Shown: positions 1-11,122, numbered from the stretch's first letter. The stretch: 64,000 nt of DNA from Rhizomys pruinosus (GCA_009823505.1 VZQC01011025.1:1244370-1308369), one strand, 5' to 3'. The notes: a model not told the origin generated them from the sequence alone. Numbers and translations are program-made.

Positions 1-154
1 CCCTCACAGTCTTTCCCAAGATTAATCTAATCTAGAAACTCCCTCACAGGCAAGCTGAGAAGCACCCTTCCTAGGTTCTATTGACGGTGTTACCCATTGC
101 AAATATTAATCACTTTGGACATTTCTGCTTAATTAAAAAAACAAAAGTGCAAAT
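1..154. other. Intronic sequence, nothing recognised
   Basis: Short AT-rich stretch at the window edge with no repeat or gene I can name. Confidence 0.5.
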
Positions 155-355
155 GCCTAGAGAGATGGCTCAGTGATTAAGAGCACTGGCCGCTCTTATA
201 GGGACTGGGCTCATTTCACAGCAGAACCATCTTTTGCTCTGGTTCCCGGGAATCCAAAACCCACTTTTGTTCTCAGCAGACACTACACAACAGGGGTATA
301 CTAACACGCATGCAGGCATGACACTCAAATACATGAAAATAAATCAATTTAAAAA
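155..355 (+). mobile_element. B2-type SINE, diverged
   Basis: The tRNA-derived head is visible as 'agagagatggctcagtga' followed by 'gagcactggccgctctt'. The body reaches the 'gcatgcaggcatgacactc' region and an A/T-rich tail. It is well diverged from the younger B2 copies in this window. Confidence 0.8.
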
Positions 356-358
356 ACT

Positions 359-408
359 GTGTTTTTTTGTGTGTATGTTTGTATGTGGTATATGTGTGTG
401 TGTGTGTG

Positions 409-452
<44 letters not shown>

Positions 453-457
453 TATCC
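359..457. repeat. (TG)n microsatellite
   Basis: Interrupted TG repeat directly after the B2 tail. Open frames across it are repeat artefacts. Confidence 0.95.
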
Positions 458-499
458 TTGTATGCACCTGTGTGGAGGCTCTAAGTTTATGTTGATGTC

Positions 500-736
500 T
501 TCCTGAACTGCTCTCCAAATAATTATGGAAACATGGTCTTTGAAGTAGGAGCTCACTGATTCCAAGTCATCAACCTAACATGCTTGCCCCCAGGAATCCC
601 ATAACTATCTTCTGAATGCTGGGATTACAGGTGATCTGCACAGCTGTGGCTTGTACATGGGTTCTAGGATCCGAGTTCAGATCCTCGCACTTGTGAGGCA
701 GGTCCTTTACCAGCAAGTCATTACCACCGCCCTGTA
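500..736 (-). mobile_element. B4-type SINE (tRNA/B1 composite), old
   Basis: Read on the minus strand, the tRNA-like head (near 650-735, with 'aggatccgagttcagatcctc' on plus) is followed by a B1-like part 'aatgctgggattacag'. This head-plus-B1 layout fits B4/RSINE1. Confidence 0.6.
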
Positions 737-755
737 ATAATTTTTGATAAGGAAT

Positions 756-766
756 TAAACTTAAGG
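756..766. repeat. Target-site duplication, left copy (B2 pair)
   Basis: taaacttaagg, repeated at 1249-1259 around the two B2 units. Confidence 0.85.
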
Positions 767-1001
767 CTTTTTTTAAAATTTAATTTAATTTATTTTTGTA
801 TGTGTATAAATGTACTGTATGCATGCAAGTCTGTGCACCCCTGTTGTGCAATGCCGCGGAGGTCAGAAGAGGGTGTCGGATTCCCCTGGAACTGGAGTTC
901 TTCTGGAATTGGAGTTTCAGACGGTTCTCAGCCGCCATGTGGGTGCTGGGGATCGAACCCGGGTCTTCTGTAAGAGCAGTCGGCGCTCTTAACCACAAGG
1001 T
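767..1001 (-). mobile_element. B2 SINE missing its first ~25 nt, part of a B2 dimer
   Basis: Minus-strand B2 with the 17-bp internal duplication (two 'ggaa(c/t)tggagtt' units on plus). It stops at 'ttaaccacaagg', where the usual head continues to 'ctctccagccc'. It abuts the T-run of the next B2. See the dimer finding. Confidence 0.9.
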
Positions 1002-1248
1002 TTTTTTTTTTTTTAATTTTATTTATTTTTGTATGTGTATGGATGTACTGTCTGCATGCTGATTTGTACACCCGTGTCGTGGAATGCCTCAGAGGTCAGA
1101 AGAGGGTCTCGGATTGCCCTGGAACTGGAGTTATCCTGGAATTGGAGTTACAGACGGTTCTCAGCCGCCATGTGGGTGCTGGGGATCGAACCCAGGTCCT
1201 CTGCAAGAGCAGTCAGTGCCCTTAACCGCTAGGCTATCTCTCCAGCCC
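1002..1248 (-). mobile_element. Full-length B2 SINE, second unit of a tandem pair
   Basis: Minus-strand B2 with poly(T) at 1002-1015 and a complete head ending 'ctatctctccagccc'. It belongs to the subfamily with the internal duplication. The pair is flanked by the direct repeat taaacttaagg (756-766 and 1249-1259). Confidence 0.95.
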
Positions 1249-1259
1249 TAAACTTAAGG
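1249..1259. repeat. Target-site duplication, right copy (B2 pair)
   Basis: Exact match to 756-766. Confidence 0.85.
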
Positions 1260-1377
1260 TTTTAAAAAACTCGGGAGAGGGGCATGTTTCAAGTGCAGAT
1301 TCCAAAGCTTCACTTCTGAAAATTCTGATTCTGAAGAAGGGGGAGGGCTCTGAACCTATTCAATATAAGTCCAATAG

Positions 1378-1575
1378 AGGGGGCCAACATACTGGCTCAG
1401 AAGGTTAAGTGGCTGGCTGACAAGACTGACAATCTGTTTTTGACCCCCTGGACTCACATGGTAGAGACAACCAACTCCCATAATTTGCCCTCTGACTTCT
1501 ACATCCACTTTTACACATCTACCCATACACACACTCTGTAACACAGAAACAAATATGGAAATTAAATAACTAAGT
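1378..1575 (+). mobile_element. Old tRNA-derived SINE (B4/B2-like)
   Basis: 'tactggctcagaaggttaag' resembles a tRNA-type SINE head. It is followed by 'ccctctgacttctacatcca' and a CA-rich tail ending in 'aaattaaataac'. Strongly diverged. Confidence 0.5.
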
Positions 1576-1728
1576 GTAAAAACTTTTTTTAGTCCCATGC
1601 GGGATAAGAATAAAAAAATGTCAAGTCAGTGATTTCAGGGTCACACCTCCATGGAAAGATACAATTTATATGTTATACATTAAAGCTCTGTGACACAACC
1701 TAACACCATTAAAATGTTGGCCTAGTGT

Positions 1729-2083
1729 CCTGGTTACTTTCTATTGTAATAAAGCACTAACCAAAACCAACTTGAGGAAGAGAAGGCTTATTTCACCTTA
1801 CAGCTTACAGTCCATCATGGAGATGAGCCAGGCAGGAACCAAAACCCACAGAGGAATGCTGCCCACTGGCTTACTCCACTGCCTGTGTGTGGCCTGCATC
1901 CTTATACAACCTAATGCCTTCTGCCCACAGGTAGCCCTGCCCACATTGAACTGGGCCCTGTCAGGTCACTCAACAATCAAGAAAAGGCCTCATAGATGTG
2001 CCCACAGGCCAATCTGATAGATGAGACTTCTCAAATGAGGGTCTCTCTTCCCAGGAGTGTCTAGTTGACAATTAAAGCTATCT
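1729..2083. repeat. Rodent interspersed repeat ('ggttactttctattg...' family)
   Basis: Runs from 'ctggttactttctattgtaa' to 'gtctagttgacaattaaagc'. A related copy lies at 9279-9809 and a fragment at 42646-42840. It contains no credible gene. I recognise the family as a common rodent repeat but cannot name it with certainty. Confidence 0.6.
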
Positions 2084-2639
2084 AGCAGGCCTTGGTTGGT
2101 TGAAGGATTTAAAGTTCTTTATAATAAATGTTGTTTGCCTTGAATAGCTTACTATCAGAAGAAATGGCTGAATAATTTGTTATAAGCTAAGTGAAAAAAT
2201 ATTTATCCCGTGAAAAAAAATATTTATCCCGGACCCTGGCATTCAGAGGAGTATTCTTGGAACATTAAGTCAAAGAAATGTTGGAACATTCTGGGCACAT
2301 GCCAAAATTCAATTACCTATTTCTGCAAAGAGCATGTTTAAGTTAATTTCTTATTTTTTTAATAAACTGTAATGATCCTATATAGTTATATAATCACGGC
2401 ACAGTGAGATGATGAATCTTACCAAGACTACCCTCCCTACATCACAATGTAAATAATGAGAATTTTTGCTTCTTGGCTTGGTAAAATTAAGTCACCAAAG
2501 TTTATGAGGTACAGTAGGGTCTCAGTAAGTGTCATCTATTTCTCCTCTGATAAGGGATGTTTTATATTCTGTTTTGTCAAAACTTGAAATATTTTACAAA
2601 AACTGTTTTACTGTAAAAAACAAAACAAAAGTTTCTTTG
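2084..2639. other. Intronic stretch with a short tandem duplication
   Basis: AT-rich and without coding signal. A ~20-bp unit 'gtgaaaaaatatttatccc' occurs twice in tandem at 2191-2230, differing by two extra A residues. Confidence 0.6.
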
Positions 2640-2651
2640 AAAAGAACAATT

Positions 2652-2889
2652 GGGCTGGAGAGATGGCCTAGCGGTTAAGAGCGCCGACCGCTCTTGCAGA
2701 GGACCCGGGTTTGATCCCCAGCACCCACATGGCGGCCGAGAGCCGTCCGAAACTCCAGTTCCAGGAGAACTCCAGTTCCAGGGGAATCCGAGACCCTCTT
2801 CTGACCTCCGCGGCATTGCACGACACGGGTGCACAAACCTGCATGCAGACAGTACATTGATATACATACCGAAATAAAAAAAAAAAAAA
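2652..2889 (+). mobile_element. Young B2 SINE, CpG-rich, with 17-bp internal duplication
   Basis: Head 'gggctggagagatggcctag' with intact A-box- and B-box-like segments. Many CpG sites are kept ('gagcgccgaccgc', 'ggcggccgagagccgtccg'), so this is one of the youngest copies. The unit aactccagttccagg occurs twice in tandem near 2752-2785. It is flanked by the target-site duplication aaaagaacaatt (2640-2651 and 2886-2897). Confidence 0.97.
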
Positions 2890-2897
2890 GAACAATT

Positions 2898-3340
2898 TCA
2901 AAACAATTCAAGAAAATCCCATGGAAAGCAGCCTCGGACATATTGTGTTTCATGTAATAGGGGTGGGAATAAATATTGATATAACTTTGAAAAGTAGTTT
3001 GAAAAATGTCTACCCATCTCCAAACACATATGCACACAGAGACATTGACACACAATGAGGAATATCTTCCTTGGAAAGATATTTTTTTAACCACTGGAAT
3101 CAACCTCAGTGGTTTTTAGTAGAAACCAGCATAATGTACTTGATCTGAATCCCTGGTTCTCAGGCTTCATTGTGCAGCAGACTCACCTGAAGTTCTTGTT
3201 GAAACACTGGTGACTCATTCGCCACCCTCCTCCCCAAGGGTTGGGAGCAGAGGAGCTATGGTGGGGTTTAAAAATCTACAAAACCTTAAGAAATGAGACT
3301 GCTCCTTCATCTCTGCTGTGAAACATTACTGTTCAAGACA
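2898..3340. other. Intronic stretch, nothing recognised
   Basis: Mixed composition without repeat family or splice-bounded open frame. Confidence 0.5.
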
Positions 3341-3471
3341 TGGACCACTCCACAAATGGAGAACAAAAAATCATAGTTCAATGCTACGAAATGGAGTATT
3401 ATCTTAGGGATTGTGCATTCTATTTTATATTTCTATTTTAAAGACTCTACAGCTATGCATGTTTAAATAAT
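3341..3471 (+). repeat. Dispersed direct duplication, copy 1 (~131 bp)
   Basis: From 'tggaccactccacaaatgg' to 'gcatgtttaaataat'. It matches 4897-5026 along its full length with about 10 differences and one length change. Not a SINE or L1 I recognise. Confidence 0.9.
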
Positions 3472-3684
3472 AGGGAAAAAGTTAGTAGCAAGCCATAAAG
3501 CAACCTGAGGTCCACTTTCAGGCTGAGAGGATGTGAACCACCATACTTCAGTCATATCTACCTCACAGTACTTCTGACTTGGGCAAAACGTTCCCAGCAA
3601 ATAATAAAACCCCATCAGGCCAGAAGCTGCTGAATCCCTTTGCTGAACTCAGGGAAATATAGTTATGTCACTAAAGCAGTGCAT

Positions 3685-3946
3685 TCTTTTTTTTATTTAA
3701 GATTTTTTTTAATTTTTATTTATTTCTGTATGTGTATGAATGTACTGTCTGCATGCAAGTCTGTGCACCCGTGTCGTGCAATGCTGCGGAGTTCAGAAGA
3801 GGGTCTCAGATTCCCCTGGAACTGGAGTTCTCCTGTAATTGGAGCTTCAGATGGTTCTCAGCCGCCATGTGGGTGCTGGGGATCAAACCCGGGTCCTCTG
3901 TAAGAGCGGTCGGCGCTCTTAACTGCTAGGCCATCTCTTCAGCAGG
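3685..3946 (-). mobile_element. B2 SINE, duplication subfamily
   Basis: Minus-strand B2 with two 'ggaactggagttc / gtaattggagct' units. The head at 3930-3966 looks interrupted: 'ccatctcttcag' is followed by ~20 bp of other sequence and then 'ccagcccc', suggesting a small rearrangement at the 5' end. Confidence 0.9.
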
Positions 3947-3966
3947 CAAATGCCAATTCATCCAGC

Positions 3967-4863
3967 CCCAACATCCTTTCTTTACAGAAATTTCTTTTTC
4001 TTCTTCCTTCTCTTATCTGAGAACACTGACATCTACTTTGTGAGTTACAGGATCCTTTTCTTATACCTCTTTATTCACCTGCCCAATCAAAATTATTTCT
4101 TTAATTGGTATGCAAAATCATGAGAATCATTAAGGCATTGTTGTGAATGTGTTTCACTGTACTCTGCCCATATTCACCGCCATTACCATGGTGTTTTCTC
4201 CCATTTTCCATTGGCCCTATCCCCCCCCATCTGATTTCATCTCTCTCCCTACCCCCCCCACCACCACCACCACACACACACTCTTTAAATCTAGATTCTG
4301 GACTTTGCAGTTTTGCTAAATGGATGTGGTGCCAAACTGCCTTCTAAATGTTTATGCTTATACCCAAAACATGTGCTGCTCTTAGCCTTGGTCAGAGAAA
4401 CTTCTTTTTACAGTACACAGTGGTTAATTCAAAGGCTCACAATAGGCCAAAGTGCAGAGAATAAGTAACTCTGAGTGCTCAGCCCTAGATGGGAAATCTA
4501 AATCACCACTCCTCTCATCTTGAAAATTTGGGAGCATCAAGAAGAGGGTCAGAGGAATGTAAATGTCACAGAAGTGCTGTTAAATGGTATCTTCTGAACA
4601 TGATATAGCAGCGGCAGGCATGAACTCCAGCTTGTAGGGGTTTGGCTCACCACGTCACAGCCTATCTGAGGATCTAGCCCCAGTTGATATTTTCTGGGGA
4701 AGGGACAGTCATTTTTCTTTGGGGTTGTGTTCCTTGATGACTACCCATGGGCCAATGGATGACTCTGTACCTTTAAGAATAGGGGCAGCCCTAACTCTCA
4801 ATGAGTTATTTGAAAAGGAGGAGGACAGACACTAGGAGGATATATATATATATATATATATAT
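3967..4863. other. Intronic stretch with C-rich and CA-rich tract
   Basis: Low-complexity C/CA run at about 4220-4282 and a (TA)n run at 4841-4864. Nothing else recognised. Confidence 0.6.
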
Positions 4864-4913
4864 ATTTGTAGAGTGGTCCATATATATATATATATATGGA
4901 CCACTCTACAAAT
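4864..4913. repeat. 50-bp perfect palindrome with AT core
   Basis: Arms atttgtagagtggtcca / tggaccactctacaaat flank a 16-bp TA alternation; the whole is self-complementary. The right arm is the start of the 130-bp duplication (copy 2), so the left arm is an inverted copy of its first 17 bp. Confidence 0.95.
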
Positions 4914-5026
4914 GGAGAAAAAAAATCATAGTTCAATGCTCTGAAATGGAATATTCTCTTAGGGGTTGTGTATTCTATTTTATATTTCTATTTTAAAGAC
5001 TCTACATCTATGCATGTTTAAATAAT
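4897..5026 (+). repeat. Dispersed direct duplication, copy 2 (~130 bp)
   Basis: Matches 3341-3471. It begins inside the right arm of the palindrome and ends at 'gtttaaataat'. Confidence 0.9.
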
Positions 5027-6737
5027 TAATAAATAAATAAATTAATATATATAGTTTATCAGTGTGTATGTGTGTGAATCTGGGCTTTCCATACTTAGAG
5101 CTCTAATCAGCACCAATAACCAATAATATCTTGGCTTTTCTTGAGGATAGACAGCAGCTATATAGGAATTGTTGCCTGGTGACCCAGGATATGAGAGCAA
5201 GAAGAGATCCATTCTTCATCTTATAGCTTCAATATTTTTATGTGTACACATATTGTTTTTAATATAGGTATAAAAACTGAAGGGAAAAGAAAAAAAATAT
5301 TCACTTGAATTCATTTTAAAGTCACTTCCAAAACTTTTTTCACCTTCCTGGTCTAGGAGCATCTGATTTCAAGTTACTACAGTAACAGAAACTCTGAAAT
5401 CTGAAATCCGTGAACCCAACCCACAAACCAGTTTCATTTCTATACTCTCTGGCAACCTATTAGGAATGTGTTTGCTTTAATTGACTCTGAAAAAGGATAG
5501 ATATGAAAAATAGGTGTTTCTTTTTGATCAGTAGAATACAATGCAAAAATAGTAACCTAATGTCAGCATGTAGGAGCAGATGCAAACACAGGATAGATAA
5601 TGTACTCATTTAGCATCAGGAGGTAGAGCTAGCAAAAGCACCTGATACTCCCATTGGTTTCAGAGGTGGAAAGCAAATTGTCTGAAACAGTTGGGCTGTG
5701 GAGCAAATCTTTAAATAGGAAGTCACTGCCTGGAAAGAAGTTCACTGTAAGTAGCTAATTCGCATTTCAATAAAAAAGAAACCTTAAAACTTTTTTTGGC
5801 AAATGAAAATGTGACATTCATTTCATCTACCTGGAGTCTGAAATGCTCCTTTTATGTTGAAGTAGCAAATTACTAAGAGCACACTCAAAGGAAAAATAAA
5901 ATCTATTTACCAAGAAGTTTTCTTTATAAACTCCACATGCTATAAAAATAAAGCAAATACAATAATCCTGAAGGCCAATAAACACAAAGGTTATAAAATA
6001 TATTCTGCGAATGTTATAATCTGTTAATGGTAGAATTATTTTCTGTTTTTTTTTTCAAAGCCAATTTTAGGAGAATTCTTTTTAATATCATCCAAATGTA
6101 TTATTTTATAAAGTTATTTGATAAGGTTAGTATTTCCAATAATAGTCTAATTTAACATCTGAAATTTTTATAGAGTCTTTTAAGAAATAAGCTTTTATCA
6201 TTGACGTTGGTGAAATAAACAGAAGTCACAAATTAATATAAGAGGGAGAACAGTTTTAAAATATTTGAATTCTTTGCAAAATATTCCAAAGAGGATAGGT
6301 ATGAGAAAATAATTCTCCACTATGACGAAATCTTAAGAGGTTGGACAGACAAGACAAATGGTTAGCAGTCTTTGATATATAGGTGATGTGCAAGATTGCA
6401 CTTATAATTTTCAACTGCTACGTGCACAGAGCAAATGATACTTAAATTCCAGAAACTCATTATTCTCCAGAGTAAAATAAAATTAACAGAACAACAGCAT
6501 GTTCCCTAGAAAAGTTAAACAAGACTGTTCTGAAATGCCCCTTTGCAAAGAAACCTAAGAAATGTGAATGTGGCAGCGGAGGAATGGAACTTAAAGGAGG
6601 CGGGGGGGGGGCAGAGAGTCAAGGTATACATGAACCATGAAAGTGGAGGAGGGGGCTATGTAAGGGGAGGAAGAGTACTTGCAACAGAGAAGCAGAGGGA
6701 ACCTGGTAGCGTGGGACAGGATGAAGAACAAATGTAT
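5027..6737. other. Long AT-rich intronic stretch
   Basis: No gene or named repeat seen. Contains a G10 run at 6602-6611 within purine-rich sequence. Confidence 0.5.

Positions 6738-6781
<44 letters not shown>
6738..6781. repeat. (TG)n microsatellite
   Basis: About 21 TG units with one CG interruption. Confidence 0.95.
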
Positions 6782-6784
<3 letters not shown>

Positions 6785-7456
6785 ATAAATGCCATAGTGA
6801 AGTTCGTTACTTCACTCACTAACTTTAAAAGTTGATTTAAGTTTTATTTTATTGTATTGGATAAAGAGGCAGAAATGCTATAATAGACTTCCATTACTAG
6901 TTTAAAATAAGCAACGGAAAACAGGATGACTATTTCCTGATGTGAGCTCCATGTATAAGTACCATTAAAAAGAACAAATTTCCACATTTAGACTTCTCAA
7001 GGAAATCTGACAGAACATAAAATTCACTGATTTTTAATTCCTTACATTGTATAAGAAAAGCTTTTGCATGAATCATAAGGATTAGAAAGTTAACATGCAA
7101 CAACAGACAAATTAGAACAAAGAACTTCAAATGTAAAAATGGGTATAAAATACAATTCTGGAGGCAAATTTATATAGCAAATTCATGCTCAGTTTCTGAA
7201 TTTTTTTGGAAATTATCTATAAAATATGCATTTGATTATTTACATAATACTCAATGTCCATAAAATTGAAGCAGAGTTAGAGTGTATTAATAAGTTTTAA
7301 TATAAATAATCAGTATTAAGGTTGAGAAAAAAAGGCTTTTTCATTTCTTTTTTTGTTCAAATTATTCAAGAGAACACAACCATAACCTATTATCAACATA
7401 GAACACAAGGACAGCCAGAAGCTTGAATGAAGCACATTTTGCCAATGTAGGTAAAT

Positions 7457-7459
<3 letters not shown>
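6782..7459. other. AT-rich intronic stretch
   Basis: No feature recognised. Confidence 0.5.

Positions 7460-7497
<38 letters not shown>
7460..7497. repeat. (CA)n microsatellite
   Basis: Uninterrupted run of about 18 CA units. Confidence 0.95.
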
Positions 7498-7498
<1 letters not shown>

Positions 7499-8227
7499 CT
7501 GGTCAGCAGACAGTCATAGACATGCTATACACTCATCAGCATAGAGACCTATCCATGATGTATACATCTGGCCCAGCGCGTTGTATGGTGGCTGATGAGT
7601 TCACCCTGGTTTGACCATAGGATTTCTCACTAAGACACATCTGAATATGGACATGGCCATGAGCAGGACATGAAACAAGGTCACACTGGTACAAACTGAA
7701 GTGTCCCAGGCCAATGGGACCAAATGGTCGCAGATCCATCAACAGTGGCAGATCCGTTCATTCAGGGATGAACTGGTGATCAAGTCACTGCGATCCATGC
7801 AGCAAGTTCTGTGCTGCAGGAAATTTACATTTCAGCTTTTATTAGCAACTGAGATTCAGAAACTTTCAAAGACATCAATAATAAAGTAGTATCCACTATT
7901 CAATGTTTCCTAGGTGCCTAGTACTAATGGTCTCAGGGGTTATCTAAGTACAAACTGAGATGTTATCTGGCCTGATACATGTTTTTGTCCAGTCTGAGAA
8001 ACCCAAAATTCTTTTATAGTTAAGGTGCTCAAAAATTAGAAAAGAAGTAATGTTTCATAACAGATGAAACCCACAAAACAAAGATTTTAGAGCTAACAAA
8101 GTTCACAGGAACAGGACTCCACTCACTTGGTTATGCACCAGTTATGGCTGCTCTTGACTCCCAAGGGAGACTGAGAACGTGTACAGAGATCAAGTGGACC
8201 ACAAGGAAATCAGACTTAAAAAAGCCA
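7498..8227. other. Intronic stretch, nothing recognised
   Basis: Short open frames near 7536-7742 lack splice context and similarity I know of. Confidence 0.5.
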
Positions 8228-8520
8228 CTGGAGCTAGGAAGATGGTGGTCACTAAAGAGTCTGCCTGGCACCTATGAAGACCTTAGTTAATCCTGAAAAC
8301 CCAGGAGAAGAAAGAAAGCTAGGTTTGTAATCCCAGTGTTGGCAAGGCTGAGATGGGCAGACCCCCAGGGCTCGCTCAACAGCCAGAGACCTCACTTGGT
8401 GAACGCCAGGCCAGTGACACACCCTGTCTCAAAAATGTTTGAAAGGTGTATGGCACTGGAGAAAGCACTGAAGGTGTCCTCTTTTCTCTACCTACATGCA
8501 TAAGTACCTACACACATGCA
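8228..8520 (+). mobile_element. B4-type SINE, old
   Basis: A tRNA-like head ('ggagctaggaagatggtgg') is followed by a B1-like middle ('tttgtaatcccagtgttgg', 'ccaggccagtgacacaccct') and a CA-rich 3' end. This order is typical of B4 (ID-like head plus B1). Confidence 0.65.
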
Positions 8521-8655
8521 CACACACACACACTCACACACATACTCACATGACCAAACGCATCCACACAAATGCATATGCATCAACACACATGTACACA
8601 CATTCATATATGCAAATATTCAAGATCATACACACACACACATACGCACACAAGC
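8516..8655. repeat. CA/CATA-rich low-complexity tract
   Basis: Degenerate CA repeat following the B4 tail. Confidence 0.8.
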
Positions 8656-8803
8656 TATTGGCAACTTATGGTTGTTGTAAAAGGGAGAGTCAGTTTTCCT
8701 CAAGGGTGTGACCCTTGAGAGGGTGGTGTGTTCCAATAGAAGGCCCTGCAACAATGGACAGACTGTTGGTGCCAACTGGTTTCAGTGGGTTTAAAAAGTT
8801 GAG

Positions 8804-9043
8804 GCCTGGAGAGATGGCCTAGTGGTTAAGAGCACCGACCGCTCTTTAAGAGTACCTGGGTTCAGTCCCCAGCACCCACATGGAGGCTGAGAACCATCTG
8901 TAACTCCAATTCCAGGGGAATCCAACACCCTCTTCTGACCTCCGCAGCGTTGCACAACATGGGTGTACAAACCTGCATGCAGACAGTACATTCATACACA
9001 TACAAAAATAAATAAATAAAATAAAAAAAACCTTTATAAAAAA
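8804..9043 (+). mobile_element. B2 SINE without the internal duplication
   Basis: Head 'gcctggagagatggcctagtgg'. It has a single 'aactccaattccagggg' unit and an A-rich tail. Flanked by aaaaagttgag at 8793-8803 and 9044-9054. Confidence 0.95.
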
Positions 9044-9059
9044 AAAAAGTTGAGTTGAA

Positions 9060-9217
9060 GCTGGGATGCTGGCACACGCCTTTAATCCCAGCACTCAGGA
9101 GGCAGAGGCAGGAAGATCTCTGTGAGTTCAAGGCCAGCCTGGTCTACATAGCGAGCTCCAGGCCAGCTGGGACTGAAAAGGAGAACCTGTCTCAAAAATA
9201 ACAAAACAAAACAAAAC
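9060..9217 (+). mobile_element. B1 SINE
   Basis: 'gctgggatgctggcacacgc' to 'aacctgtctcaaaaataaca'. It lies immediately after the preceding B2 and ends in the same target sequence (aagttgagtt near 9221-9230). Confidence 0.95.
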
Positions 9218-9278
9218 AAAAAGTTGAGTTGGGAAGAAATAGTGGGAGGACAGGGGAGACACTAAAGGATAGGAGTGG

Positions 9279-9809
9279 TCTTAGTTAGCTTTCTATTGCT
9301 TTGACAAGAACACTGATTATTTGGCTTACAGCACAGTCCATCTTAAGGTGGCCAAGGCTAGAACAAGTGGCAGGAACCTGGAACACAGATCTCTGAGGTA
9401 CAATGCTTACTGGCTGGCTCTTCTGGCCTGTGCTCAGCCTGTTTTCTTTCTCTCTCTCTCTTTTTTTTTTTTTGGGCTTTTCGAGACAGGGTCTCCCTGT
9501 AGCCCCAGCTGTCCTGGAACTCACTCTGTAGACCAGGTTGGCCTTGAACTCACAAAGATCTGCCTGCCTCTGCCTCCCAAGTGCTAGGATTAAAGGCATG
9601 CGCCATCAGCCTGTTTTCTTAAACAACATAGGACCATTTGCCCAGGGGAGGCGTCACCAGTGGGCTGGGGCTGGGCCCTCCCATATCATTCAACTATTAA
9701 GACAATGTCCCACAGACAAGGTCACAGGCTAGTCCAATGGGGATAATTCCTCAACTTAGGTTTGCTACACCCAGGTATGACAAGTTGACAGTCAAAGCTA
9801 TGCAGCACA
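9279..9809. repeat. Rodent interspersed repeat, split by a B1
   Basis: Second copy of the family at 1729-2083 ('gtcttagttagctttctatt' to 'gacagtcaaagct'), interrupted by the B1 at 9449-9606. Confidence 0.6.
9449..9606 (-). mobile_element. B1 SINE with target-site duplication
   Basis: Minus-strand B1, T-run at 9460-9473 then 'gagacagggtctccctgtag'. Flanked by the 14-bp repeat cagcctgttttctt at 9435-9448 and 9607-9620. Confidence 0.97.
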
Positions 9810-9854
9810 GAGATGAGGGGAGTTTTGATAATTTACCACCACCACCACCCCTCC

Positions 9855-9998
9855 CTTTTCAGACAGGGTCTCGGTATAGCCCCAGCTGGCCAGGGACTCA
9901 CTATGTAGACCAGGCTGGCCTTAATCTCACAGAGTTCCACCTGTCTCTGCCTCCCAATTTCTGGAACTAAAGTTTTGTGGGATACTATGCCTGGCTTG
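9855..9998 (-). mobile_element. B1 SINE, diverged
   Basis: 'cagacagggtctcggtatag ... tctgcctcccaatttctgg' is a minus-strand B1 preceded by an (ACC)n tract at 9836-9848. Confidence 0.9.
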
Positions 9999-10985
9999 AT
10001 AATTATTTTTAAAAATATTAAACTTACACAGATTTTAAATCTAGATGTCATATGACACACTTTAAATTACTTCCGGAAAAAAAAAAATCAGAGACAAGAT
10101 CAAGAGCTCCCACCAGCAATGCATTATGGAATGTGACTACAAATTGGAGGTAGAAGAAAATGAAGTAGAAAGATGGAGACATTCTGTATCTTCGTTATGT
10201 CAGGGATGCAATTCTCTACATTTGGATCTATACAAAGTTGATGTATCATTAGGAAAAACAGACAAAAATCTGGTTCGTTTTGTTCCCAACCTCAGAGCCA
10301 TACATATTTAAGAGCATTCTCTCTTTGCTAGTTTAGTCTTCATCCAGTGGAAAGCCTCTGATCCACTCAAATGTTTTCTGAGACACAGAGGGACCTTATT
10401 ACCATTCTTCAGTCCTCTCACACAGAGTCAAACTAGCAAGAAGCTACCGACTTCCTCCCCCTGATCCTACCTTCTGTAGCTCCTCTAACATCCTTATTCA
10501 GGCCACTGCCATCCATATACATTTGCACGCAGCCCTGGTAATCACGCAGGAGTAAACCTCACGCTTCCTCTTCATGCTTAAAAACCACTGTGTCCTAGGA
10601 TAAGACTAAGACTCAACAGAGTCCTGCCCTGCCTGTCTTGTCTCTTGTTTCCATCACTTCTAAAAAATCTTCAGATCCCTGTGCCTGCTGCCATTACTAC
10701 CTGAGCCCTAGCACACACTATTCCTCTGCTTAAACTCTGTCTACTGTTTATTTTCATCTTCACCAATCATCTTTGAATTCTCAGTTAGAGCTGCCTTTCC
10801 ACATTAAGTCAAAACTTCTAAATGCCAAGAACAAAGTTATATGTCTCTCTTATTGCCTCCAATCACGCCTTGTTTCATAAATTCTGGCTTTTATATATCT
10901 AATGAAGTACATTAAAGAAAATTCAGATCACTCACCATTTTACTCTAAACATTTTCTTTTTTGTTGTTTCGATTTACTTTTTTTT
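9999..10985. other. Intronic stretch, nothing recognised
   Basis: Average composition without identifiable repeat family or exon. Confidence 0.5.
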
Positions 10986-10989
10986 CTTC

Positions 10990-11122
10990 ATTTTAGACCA
11001 GGTCCCCTGTAGCCCCAGCTGACCTAGAACTCATTATGACCAGGCTGGTCTTGATCTCACAGAGATATTTTGCCTTTGTCCTGCAAGTACTGTGATTAAT
11101 GGTGTGTGCCACCATCCTTGTC
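10990..11122 (-). mobile_element. B1 SINE, old
   Basis: Minus-strand remnant: 'agaccaggtcccctgtagcc' to 'gtgtgtgccaccatcc'. Confidence 0.75.

Noticed and set aside
2652..2889. tRNA gene signals (A and B box)
   Set aside because: These are the internal RNA polymerase III promoter of B2 SINEs, not tRNA genes; same for the other B2 copies.
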